NCBI GenBank assembly: GCA_028095005.1
Contig: CM051460.1
Span: 149,043,461-149,107,460 of the forward strand
DNA length: 64,000 nt
Direction: 5' to 3'
Source: Rhynchospora pubera
Taxonomy: Eukaryota > Streptophyta > Magnoliopsida > Poales > Cyperaceae
This document shows positions 49,016 to 60,107 of this stretch, one piece after another (position 1 is the first letter of the stretch; each line of letters opens with the position of its first letter). The translations under genes were made by a program, and so were the position numbers. The notes below the pieces were generated by a model. That model was not told the origin of the DNA and did not search any database. It saw only the letters and a list, made by a program, of their open reading frames with translations.

Positions 49016-50319
49016 ATGGCGACTGTCGCCGGAGGAGGCGTCAGAGTCGGCGGAGGCGGATGCTTCGTCCGTTTCTCCGGCGATCACTCCCGCCACGGCC
49101 ATCCCCATCTCCATCGCCATCGCCACCAAAGTAGCAACCTCTCTTTCCGCACGTGTGCCGCCGTGGAAGGAAGAGAGAAGATCCGCAGCGCTACTCCGAC
49201 CTTCTACGAGCTGTTAGGGATCACGTCTCGAGATGGATTGGAGGAGGTCAAGAAGGCGTACAAGCGCATGGCGAGGAAGTACCATCCCGACGTGTCGCCG
49301 CCTGATTGCACGGTGGAACACACCAGGATGTTCATAGAAGTTCAGGAGGCCTACGAGACCTTATCGGATCCCTATCGTAGATCCGAGTATGATAAGCAGC
49401 TCGCTCGCGGGTTCACTCGTGTTGCCTTCAGAGCCAGGCACTTTGATCAGGTATAAATTATAAATTATAATTAACTGGTTCTTCTGTGTTGGATTTGGGA
49501 ACGCATGCACTTGTTGTGTGGTTGATTCTATATTTGCATGTGAAATACCCAATATTCACAAACTAAGCAAAAAAGGAAAGATAAAAAAGGCATATTAATT
49601 TCAGCATAAAATTAGGTTTTAGTGGTGTAGTATGGATTTTCAATTGAAACTAAGGCCCAGTTTATGTATTCCAAGCTTCCAGTTATTTAGATCTATCTGG
49701 TTGTAGGTTAGATTATAATTATAACTTGAATTCCACGTCAGCCAATCTCATTTAAATCAGAAAATATAGTGTCTTATATTAATTCAGTACTGGCTTATTG
49801 CAAAAGTTTTCATGGGTTTCAATTTTGATTGCTGTCTCACGGTTATAATAATTGTCCTCGCTCCTTGGCAACAGAAGCTCGGATGTATCAAACTCTTAGA
49901 TTTGTATTTGATCTTAATTTAACTTAGTTCTACTAAACTAATTTTTTTCAGTAACCTTATCTTACCTCAAGTATGACTTGAAGAGCACTTGTATAGCACG
50001 CATGAGAGAAACTATGACTGATAGTACCAAGGTTAAAGATGCTAATCGTTCATTCACATGCATATTCAAATTAGTTCAATCCCTTGGGATTTGTTCACCA
50101 TTTGCATACCATTCCACTACACGGTCAGAAATAAAAAAGAATAATTTAATTATTTTCTGACAGGAAATGGAGGCTAAAGAAGAATGGAAACGAAGATGGC
50201 AAGATCAAATTTCAGAGCTGCACAGGAGAAGTGATATGAAGCAAAATGTCTCTGATGAGAATCTGTCGTGGGCCGAACGCATGCGCCGACGGAGAGCTGC
50301 CGGGGCATCAATTGGTTAA
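49016..50319 (+). CDS. Chloroplast J-domain protein, DnaJ20/DJC26 type (2 exons, 196 aa)
   Basis: Exons 49016-49450 and 50164-50319 join in phase. The N-terminus (about 55 residues) is rich in Gly, Ser, Arg and His with few acidic residues, as in a chloroplast transit peptide. The J domain follows at about residues 62-128: FYELLGIT, VKKAYKRMARKYHPDVSP with the essential HPD, then FIEVQEAYETLSDPYRRSEYD. The C-terminus is charged, with EEWKRRWQDQISEL and SWAERMRRRR, typical of the small plastid J20 class. J20 proteins hand misfolded plastid enzymes, such as DXS, to Hsp70. Length is normal. The assignment to J20 within the J-protein family is by overall layout and C-terminal motif. Confidence 0.9.
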
Positions 50320-51190
50320 GCCTGGGATTGCTTACCTAAGTTCAGGAAATACACTTACAAAAGATGTAAATATCATAACCCTCATGTTGCATGCTAGTAT
50401 CATATATTCATTCATAGTTTTTGAATATTCTGCAAAAAGCCCAATCTTACTGTCTTACTTTCTTTCTCGCTTGCTTAGTGAGATTAGAAAATGGGGTCAT
50501 TTTTGGGCAGGGGTATGCTTAATAGAGTTTGTCAATGGTTCTATGCATAACACCAGTTGGCTGGTGCTACATTTCCAATCTCAATTTTTGAGATTCAAAC
50601 AGTTGATCTGAGTTGTTCAATTTGATCTATACATTGAAAACTTTTACAAAACCAAACTTTACTTGTTTGGGACCTTTTCTACAATTTTAATTTGAACAGA
50701 TCATTTCTATTGGAGATTAAGAATTTTAAAAATCAATGGGTTCCTTCCTATGCAAACAAGAAAGGTAGTAGAAAGTCTTAGAAATTGTATAACTTGATTC
50801 CTATGAGATGTTGATATCCAGATCAAATGGAGCAATTTGAATAAAAAAAAAAAGTTAGATTTTGTGCTACAGACATTGATTGGCTCTTTGGTGTGATATA
50901 TAGAGCACTGTGCTTACATTTGATATGGTGTCTGTTATATTTGCAGGGCTATGGATGATGAACCCACAGATCTTGGAGTTTTGAAGTGTGGAACTGAAAC
51001 TCGTACTGGACCTAGGTCCTACGATATATGAAGTTTTTGAAGGTCAATATGTTCATAGATGTTTTAACTGGAGTTCTGTAAATAACCTGTTGTGTTAATA
51101 ACGGCTGTATTTCTGAGGTAAATGTAAAAACAGATATTGATGGTGTTACTAATATACTTGAGATTCTATATCTCTTGCCTAACCTAACTT
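50320..51190 (+). other. 3' UTR region of the J-protein gene, probably with a UTR intron
   Basis: After the stop, a donor-like GAT|GTAAAT near 50366 and an acceptor TTTGCAG at 50941-50947 suggest an intron in the 3' UTR. The following block (GGCTATGGATGATG...) has no long frame. A MITE lies inside this putative intron. Confidence 0.4.
50572..50863. mobile_element. Small MITE with 8-bp flanking repeat
   Basis: A segment with loosely mirrored arms (CAAACAGTTGATCTGAG / ATCAGATC-type blocks and CATTGAAAAC / GATGTTGATATCC) is flanked by GTGCTACA at 50564-50571 and 50864-50871. The arms distantly resemble the core of the other MULE-like MITEs (ATTGAAAACTTTTACAAAACCAAA). It lies in the putative 3' UTR intron of the J-protein gene. 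Confidence 0.55.
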
Positions 51191-52999
51191 ATATCCTGGG
51201 ATGATTTCTTTTGCAATAAGCTAAATTATCACCAGGATCATCAGTGTCGTCATTTTCCTTTTTCAAAATGATTTTTGTGTACTCTGTATATTCCTCGTCT
51301 GATGCATTGCAGAGTAGGCTTTGGTTTCGGCTTACAAGTTGCAACTAAGGAAAAATTGTTGTCTTATCTTATCCATTCGCTAAATAAGTAGATATCCCCA
51401 TCTAGTTTTTCTAGAAGAACTATTCTTCTCATCCACATTGGATGATTTCTTGCAAGCACTTCCCAAAGGAGAAAGTGATTTGTTTCTTAAGGTTATTAGA
51501 ATTTTTTCATCAAATGAGACGAGTTTGCATCAAGCTATCCTGAATGGCTGAATCATAATTTTGTCAGCCGAATTCAAATTTTGTGCGCACCGATAGATTA
51601 TGTACAACGCGAATTAACATCAGATGCCAAATTATATATATATAAAGTTGATTGATCGGTGACGTGGGATGACGAACGCGAAGAAACAGTGCACATAGTC
51701 CTTTAAATCTCTCTGATTTCCATCGCAGAGTTGTAGATCTGCCACATTTTTACCTTGGTTTTTAATGAATCCATCTATGTGGCGGGTTATATTCCATGCA
51801 AATCAACCCGTTTAAGAAGACCGCTTGTAGTGCTATTTGTCCATGGACATATGGCACACTCTTCCACGAGAGGGTCCCGCCACCACAAAATAACTTTTTT
51901 TTTTACAAATGAATTTGGTGTATCTAATTTACTGTGAACCACTGTGGTGAGTTGTTGAGCATTGACTAATGAGCAATTGAGCAGTGAGCAGTCATTCCAT
52001 CATACTTGTCCTACGTACTTTATTTAGGGAACGGGTGTATGGAAAAGATAAGATCATACTTTTGACTTTTCTCGCTCTCTCCCGTCAGTTTTCACGTGAC
52101 AAAGTGGAAAAAGAGAAGAGAACAAAGACGAATGGGAAACAATTTTCTCCGTCATTTTTTCCGACCGTCCATCGACCAGTATTGCCATCGATTAACATTC
52201 TGTGACCTCCTCGGCCCGAGAAATCGAAAGAGATATGTTTTGAATATATTCTGTCCACTCGTCTTATTACGCCCTCATATGAAGTCGTGTCGCCTCCCGC
52301 CTCCATCGACGCTGTTTTGTTAGGGCATGTGTACATGGCGCACGAGGGGTCCGACCCTGGGGAGCACCACGAGGTCGACCTCAGAGAAGACTGTGATGTC
52401 CATGAAGAGGGACATGAGTTTCGGGTCGCAAGAAAGTTAAAACGAAACAGATCGAGTAGGAGATGAGATGGGATGAACAGATCAGGAGACGGATGTCTTA
52501 ACAGATTTGTAATTTCAAAATTCCACATGCTAATGGACAATTACCTTGCGTAAATAATTTGAATCATTTCTGTGCTTAATATCTACGGAGTTTGTTGTTC
52601 TTTCTTTGTTCTTCAGGCCGTTGAAAAAGGTGAAACAGGAGAGAAGCAAACAAACACCGAACTAAAAACCCTTTTTAGTTTTCTTTATGAACCTGAGCAC
52701 TACTGGTTGCAGACTTTTAGCAATCGATCCAAGCCAAGATGAAGGATTATAAATTTAATTCAAGGTGAGATGGGAGCAACGCCGAGCCCATGGTGATTGA
52801 GATCAGATAATAAATGTGATTTAGTCATAATATAATATAAATTATCATACTGATTATTTTTCTAGATAACATTTGTTGCGGCAGAGACGCAACCAAAACA
52901 TCTAGTCTAAAATACTTCAATTTCAATTCTGGAGGTTACTGTTCAATTATCTGAGCCCTTCGTTTTCTCCGCTACGCCGATCCATCGCATATCCATCGT
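51191..52999. other. Intergenic DNA between J-protein gene and Helitron
   Basis: No gene was established. A GC-richer patch at 52090-52460 is open over about 150 codons on the minus strand (52540-52085) and partly on the plus strand, but neither frame resembles a known family. The Helitron's 5' TC end should lie in or near the right part of this stretch and was not found. Confidence 0.4.
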
Positions 53000-55211
53000 C
53001 CGTTTCCCACTTGTGCTTTTCGCTGGGGATTTTCTGATTTTCTGTTCGTCATTCTCTTTGCCTGATTGTGTGTCTCCTTCCCCTCATGAGTTCTTCCCTA
53101 GGGCTCCTGTTATCTCATTTCTAGGCCCTTTCTCTTTCATCGGCGCAATGGATCCGCATCCTCTCTTTCCGATGGCGAGCCACGCCCCTCCTGTACCTTC
53201 CCGTCATTCCAACATGTACGGCCTAATTCACGCGCCTTATGGGGTCTCCAGAAGGCTCTCCGCGCCACTGTTGCTCTGGGGAGGTCTCCGCTTGCTTTCT
53301 CGCGCTGTTTCTTCCCTTCTTCTGCTCCGTTTGTTTCCGACGAAGGCATCTCTTGCCGATTGCTTTTCCCCTTCTTTGTTCCTTCTCTTTTTGTGTTTTG
53401 CTCTTAGTTTCTGCCAGTCTGTGTCTCTTTTTTTTCTTTTTTTGGCTCAGTTATGCTTCTTCTGATCTTCAAAAATGTCTTCTCCTTTTCGTCTGTAGGT
53501 TTCGTCTCTTTGCTCCTGCTTTGTGCAGCTCCTGCACAGCTCTTCTCATTGCTTCGCCAGCTGCAACTCTCCAGGTATGTTTTCTTTTTATTTTTTTTCC
53601 CTCTTTTGGTTTTCTCCCTTGGATGTTCTTTATTTTTCCTGCTGTTCTGTGTGCCAAAAAAAAATCCTGCTCTCTGCAGTCACTTTTTCTCCTTCCTGCT
53701 GTCTGTACCCAGTTTTTCTCCTGTTCTGTGTCGCAAAAGAGTCATGCTGGCTCCAGATGTGCCTCGCTGAACCTCTTTGTTGGTTATTCCTTCATACATT
53801 GACCAGCTTAGATAGTGCATCAGACAGATCAATCGCCAGCAAAACAATTTCTTAGTTTTCTCATGCTCCATATTGGTGGATCGGGAAGGTTTTTTCCTAT
53901 CAGATAATAGTTTTGCGCTTCTATTTTTCTGCTTGGAAGATTATTCTTTTTTTTTCATTTTCCTATCAAATAACAGCCCTCTTTCTTTTCTTCTGTTTTT
54001 TTTTTATTTCCTCTTCAGAGTCAGAAATTGTTCCTGGTCAACAAAGAAATCTGCCTCAATTGACTATATCAGCAGTCCTTTGTCATCCTGTTTTTTTTGG
54101 GTTGTTTTTCTTTTCTGTGCCAGCAGTGTTGTTTCATTTTGTGCCGCTTTACACTTTCGCAAGAAAAAATAATAAAGGGGGCGTATTCTGTTTATGCATC
54201 ATGGTAGGAACTTGCTTTCCATCGGCAGACTCTCCTCCTCAACTATATGAGGCTGGTCATGCATTGTCTTTTCTTTCCTTATTTGTTGTTTCTTTTTCAT
54301 TTTGTCTGCACATCCTCCTATTTCATTGCTCTGTATTTTTCTTTTTTCCCTTATGTTTCTTTGCATTATATTTTTGCCATCTGATCTTTGATTTTCTGTT
54401 TTGCAGGTTCTTCCTCCTCTTTTTGTGCACCTTCTTCTTCTTTGCCCTGCTCCTCATTGCTTGCTGTTCTTCTTCTCTGCGCTGCTCCTCATTGCTTACT
54501 GGGTATGTTCTTTCTCTCATCATCTTCTTTATCATTCGTTGCTGTAATTTGCAGTGTTTAGTACATTGTCAGATTTTTTTTCCTTCTGCTCCACTGGCTA
54601 TCAGTTTTAGTCCTTCGCTTCAGAAAAGAAGCATCATCAGAAAGAAGCTATTAGTTTTAGTCCTTTGCCAGTGTAGCATGCGTGCTTCGATTTATTAGAG
54701 AACATTCGGTGTTTTTTTTCTCTGCTCACTGAGTATTCAGCTGTCACATGTTGTGTACATGTGGTTTGTATTTATATTATTTTTTTTGCTGTATGCATTT
54801 AGTTCTTTTCTTGCATGGCTCGCAAGAAGAGGTCTCGCTCCTCTACTCAGGTAGCATCATCGTCTACTCAGGATGCTACATCTTCGTCTCCTCTTTTGGG
54901 TTGGTTCTTTCTCTGTCGCCTTCTCCGCTCGCCTCTCTCTTTTCTTTTTCTCTTTCTTTCTCCTCATTCTTTTGTTCCATCTATCTATTCTTGCATCGGA
55001 TAAATCTGCTAGCTTTCTCGGTTTCTTTCGGTCTCCTCCATCTATTTATTTCTTCTGTTCTTTATTTCTGTTGCACCTGTGTTGCAATCGGCTTCTCTAT
55101 ATCGGATCGCTGTTCTGGATATTTCTATCGACTCTCCCGTGCACATGATGCTGTCTGTCAATGCGATTGTTGTCGTTCTAAATCGGTATCTTCGTGTCTT
55201 TCTTTCATCGC
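53000..55211 (+). other. Pyrimidine-rich leader of the Helitron, possible 5' exons
   Basis: The plus strand here is dominated by T and C (runs such as TTCTTCTTT and CTTTTTCTC). Candidate first exons start at 54815 (MARKKRSRSSTQV, basic and Ser-rich, with a donor CAG|GTAGCA at 54851) and at 53148 (MDPHPLFPMASHAPP). A further CDC-containing segment lies near 55135-55185 (QCDCCRSKS). None joins the exon at 55212 in phase with certainty, so the true N-terminus of RepHel is open. Long frames read in this stretch are rich in F, S, C and L and are artefacts of composition. Confidence 0.5.
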
Positions 55212-58200
55212 AGCCTGTCCTGCGCAGCGCCACAGGCCTGGCCCACGAGGAAGGATACATGTCCTTCAGGCTGATCAACCAGTTCCTCCGCCTTCTGCTC
55301 CATCTAACTCTTGCTTCCCCCCACCTTCTGCTCCATCTATTTCTGGCCCTTCTCTTCAGCAATATCGTTCCTCTTTGGGTCTGTCGTCTTATCTTTCTCA
55401 TCTCAGCTCTTTTTTCTTATTCGCATTAACCCTGTTCAATTTTTAGTGCTTTCTTCTCTTTCTGTTCTCATTCTTTTCTTCTGCTTTCCGCATCTATTCT
55501 AGGGCCCGTACCAGTCCTGCTTGATTTTGGAAATCCCGATCAGATCTGCCCTGATTGCCATGCCCTATTCTGGTATCAGGAAAGGTCCAAATCTGCATCG
55601 ACTGCTGCAGGTCCAGTATATACACTTTGTTGTCGCAAAGGTAGGGTTTCGCTCCCTCCTATTGAAGACCCACCTGAGCCACTACGTACATTACTCGATC
55701 CATCTGCTGGTCCTGACTCTACCCACTTCCATTCAGCTATAAGAACTTACAACTCCATGTTTGCTTTCTCTTCGATGGGTGTCAGAATAGACCAGCAAAT
55801 CAATAGAAATACCGGTCCATATGTATTTCGCGTGTCTGGCCAGGTCTGTCACCGCATAGGGTCTTTGACACCTCCGGAAGGTCAGCGGCCTGCATATGCT
55901 CAGCTCTATTTTTATGACACAACAAATGAAGTTCAGAACAGAATTGCATCAGTTCCGAATGGTTGTCTCGCAAATAGGCCGCGCGAGCATATAGTTATGC
56001 AGCTGAATGATATGCTCTATGAGCACAACATCATTGCTCAAGGGTTCAGAACTGCTAGGGATCGTATCGGTTCTGCAACTGGTCATGACTTTTCTCTGCG
56101 CATAGCTTCCTCGCGCAACCAGCAGGGACCGCAGTATACTGCGCCTGTTGCAGATGAAGTGATTGGCTTGGTCGTGGGTGATTTTACTGAGATTTCTTGT
56201 AGGAGAGATATCATCATTCATTCTCGATCTGGCCAGTTACAGCGCATCAATCCTCTCCACCCGAAGTACTTTGCTCTCCAATATCCTCTTTTGCTTCCAA
56301 GAGGAGAGGACAGCTTCACAGAAGATATAGAGTATGACACCTCAGCTGCAAGTTCATCTGATGTGCAAAGATCTCACATCACAATGCTTGAGTACTATCG
56401 GTACAGGCTGCATTTTCGCACTGATGAGAGCCCCACATTGTTTAGGTCTGGCAGGCTCTTTCAGCAAATTTGCGTTGATATGTATGCATGTATTGAAGAT
56501 GCTCGGCTTACTTATCTCTATCATAATCAAGATAGTCTTCGTATGGACTCTATACAGAACATAAGGGATGCTGTTTTACAAGGAGACATGTTTGGTTACC
56601 AAGTAGGCAAACGTTTCATTCTCCCTGCATCATTTGTGGGTGGGCCGCGGTACCTTTTTCAGAACTATCAAGATGCTCTTGCAGTCTGCAGGTCTCTTGG
56701 CCCACCTCATTTATTCATTACGTTCACATGCAATCCTGCATGGCGCGAAATCCGTCGAAATCTTATGCCTGGACAGCAGGCAAGTGACAGGCCTGATCTC
56801 ACGTGCAGAGTTTTCAGGATGAAACTTCAAGAGATGATCAAAGATATCAAAGAACGGAGCTGTTTCGGTGCTGTAGCAGCATGTCGGTCCCTATCTTTTT
56901 TACCTCTTCTTTCAGTCGTTATTGCTGCAACATTCTCTGCACAGTTCTTTCGTTCCCCTTCTTTTTTGTCTTCGTACCTCTTCCATTACTTAACTGCCTT
57001 TCTTTTTCCCGTCTGTAGTGATCTACACGGTTGAGTTCCAGAAGAGGGGTCTTCCTCATGTCCATATTGTTGTCTGGCTAGCTGATAGAACTGCTCTCTC
57101 CAATGGATCTGGTATTGATTCTGTTATATCAGCTGAACTGCCTGATCCATCGGTTGATCCAGAGGGCTATGCGGTTGTTTCGCGCTTTATGATGCATGGG
57201 CCGTGTGGAGCAGCGCGTCCTAGCTCCCCGTGCATGGAAAATGGAAAATGCAAGAAGTTTTTTCCAAAGGATTTTGCTGAGAATACTGTTCTCACTCATG
57301 ATGAATTTGTTCAGTATAGAAGGAGGAACCATGGAATCACAGTCGAAAAAAATGGTTCTATCCTAGACAATCGCCATGTTGTCCCTCATAATATCAAAAT
57401 GTTGCTTAGATATGATGCTCACATCAATGTTGAGCGTTGCCATTCCTCTTCAATGGTCAAGTATCTTTTTAAGTATATTTCGAAAGGTCATGACCGTGCG
57501 ATGGTAGCAATTCAGCGTTCCACTGATGCTCCATCCACATCATCTCATCAGCCTGAAACAGCACAGACTACGGTCGATGAGATACGTCATTATCTTGATT
57601 GTAGATATTTGACGCCACCTGAGGCGATATGGCGTATTTTCTCATTTGATATTCATTACAGCTATCCATCAGTTGAGAGACTTCCTGTGCATTTGCTTTC
57701 TCAGAACAATGTTGTTTTTAGTGATTTCCAGGAGTTAGATGAGATAACAGAAAATGACTCCTTTGGATTCACCAAACTGATGGCTTGGTTTGACCTCAAT
57801 AAGAAGGATGAGCTCGCAAGAACTCTCACTTATATTGAGATACCATCAAAATTCACATGGAAACAGGATGAAAAATCATGGGCACGCCGCAAGCAAAACA
57901 GGAAGCGACTTGCAAGAATGTTATTTGTCCATCCAAATGCTGGTGAGTTGTATTATCTGCGCATGTTGCTCAATATTGTGCGTGGCCCTACATCATTTGA
58001 GGATATTAGAACAATAAATGATGTTCTCTATTCAACTTACCAACAAGCTTGCAATGCTCTGGGTTTGCTTGATGATGACAATGAGTGGTTGTACACGCTG
58101 CAAGAGGCAGCTGTTACAGCATCTGCGCAGCAAATACGCAGACTCTTTGTCGATATTCTCCTATACTCAGAGGTCACAGATCCAGCTGAGCTGTGGAATG

Positions 58201-59948
58201 CATGTTGGCGGTTGATGGGCGATGACATCTTATACAATATACGATCACGGTGCAGACTTCCTCAATTCAATTGCAGTGATGCAATGTTAAAGGATCATAT
58301 ACTATATGAATTAGAGGACATATTGATCAGCCGCGGATCTTCACTCGAATCTGTCAAAATTCCTCGACCAATTGAGCAGAGACTGTATGAAGCAAATAAC
58401 ACATTATTGGCTCAGCAATTATCATACAATACTGTTGAATTGCGGGAGCAAGCACCCATCTTGCTTGCCAGTCTCAATTCTGAACAAAGACATATCCTTG
58501 ACCTCATTCTGTTGTCTATCCAGAATAGACAAGGCAAGCAATTCTTTGTTTATGGACCTGGTGGAACAGGCAAGACACATCTATGGTCTGCTCTGACAGC
58601 TAAGCTCCGATCAGAGGGCAAGATTGTTCTAACAGTAGCATCTTCTGGTCTGTCATCGCTCCTTCTACAAGGAGGCGTCACAGCATATTCACGGTTCAAG
58701 ATACCAATTGAACTGACAGAAAAATCAACCTGTGATATAAAAAAAAACAGCCAACTAGCAAGACTCATAACAAGTGCTTCACTCATTATATGGGATGAAG
58801 CGCCAATGAGCAACAGGCTGTGCTTTGAAGCACTAGATAGAACAATGAGAGATCTCCTGGCTTCCACAGATCCATCGTTAGCTCATGCACCTTTTGGTGG
58901 AATTACAATGGTGCTTGGTGGAGACTTTAGACAGATATTGCCAGTTGTCCCTCAAGGTTCTAGGTATGATACAATAGGCGCATCAGTTGTTCGTTCTCCT
59001 CTATGGGACCGATTTGTGGTGCTGCGCTTGACACAGAATATGCGACTCATGCGTTGCAGGGATGATCCCGCAGAAGCAACAAGAATCGCAGAGTTTGCTT
59101 CATGGCTTCTTGCGGTTGGAGATGGAAATCTCCATGCAGTGCCTCTTGATGATGCTGGGATGCCCGAATGGATAAAGATACCAGATCAGTTTTTGATCGA
59201 CTATGATAGTGATGACCAACAAGCGATCATAGATGAAATCTATCCAAACCTGCATACCTCACAGATGTATGATGATTACCTCCGGCAGCGTGCGATACTC
59301 ACACCAAAAAATAATCTGGTTGATTCATTGAATGAGAAAATCCTGTCTCAGCTTCCTGGACAATTATTTCAGTACTATAGTTCTAATACAGCTGCTGGCA
59401 AAGATAAAATAGATGATGAACTACGCGGTACCTACCCAGATGAATATTTGCAGAATATAACCTCTGGTGGTTTGCCCTCGCATTGCCTTGCTCTCAAAAT
59501 TGGTGTTCCTGTCATGTTATTACGCAATATCAACCAACCTAATGGGCTTTGCAATGGCACCAGGATGATTATTACTGAATGTGCCGATAGATATCTCAAG
59601 GCGCGTATCATTACCGGCAGCTCTATAGGACAGGAAGTCTACATTCCTAGAATAGTCTTTATCCATGAAGATGGCAACCTGCCGTTCAATCTTAGGAGGA
59701 AACAGTTCCCTGTTCGCATTTGTTATGCAATGACAATAAACAAGAGCCAAGGCCAGTCACTAGATAAAGTCGGTGTTTATCTACCAGAGCCAGTTTTTGC
59801 TCATGGGCAGCTCTATGTTGCATTATCAAGAACAACTTCTCCTGATGGACTCAAAATACTCATATCTAATACAGGCAATGCACCTCCAGGCTACACAAAG
59901 AATATTGTCTATAAAGAAATCTATTCAGAATTAGGTAACCAACAATGA
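55212..59948 (+). CDS. Helitron RepHel protein: Y2 Rep domain + PIF1-like helicase
   Basis: This protein nicks and joins the ends and unwinds DNA during rolling-circle transposition. Exons 55212-55378, 55503-56882 and 57019-59948 agree in phase and give about 1491 residues plus an unresolved N-terminus. A Pro-rich stretch (PPPSAPS) comes first. Next is the Helitron N-terminal signature: CPDCHALFWYQER, YTLCCRKGRVSLP, YNSMFAFSSMG, YAQLYFYDT. The Rep part has the metal-binding HVH in YTVEFQKRGLPHVHI (about 57024-57066) and KYLFKYISKG with the catalytic tyrosines (about 57460-57490). The helicase part has Walker A GPGGTGKT (about 58553), Walker B IIWDEA (58784), GGDFRQILPVV, LTQNMRL and the C-terminal TINKSQGQS ... 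YVALSRTTS. No stop or frameshift interrupts the chain, and all key motifs are intact. Confidence 0.93.
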
Positions 59949-60107
59949 CTATCATCTTCTCCTGCCTGATTTTACATAAAAACTGCTCCCATAATTTAGT
60001 ACTCTATCTCAACGCCTTTTTTCCCTATTGTTTTTTTGCTGATTTTATTTCTAATCTGCTGTCCTTTTTTTTTAATCTTCATTGCTTTCAATTATCTGCA
60101 GACCAAC

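Noticed and set aside
53000..55500. Several overlapping long frames rich in Phe, Ser, Cys and Leu, with strings of hydrophobic residues like membrane proteins
   Set aside because: They are created by the pyrimidine bias of the plus strand in all frames, show no family motifs, and overlap each other. Only the Pro-rich exon at 55212 fits the RepHel chain.
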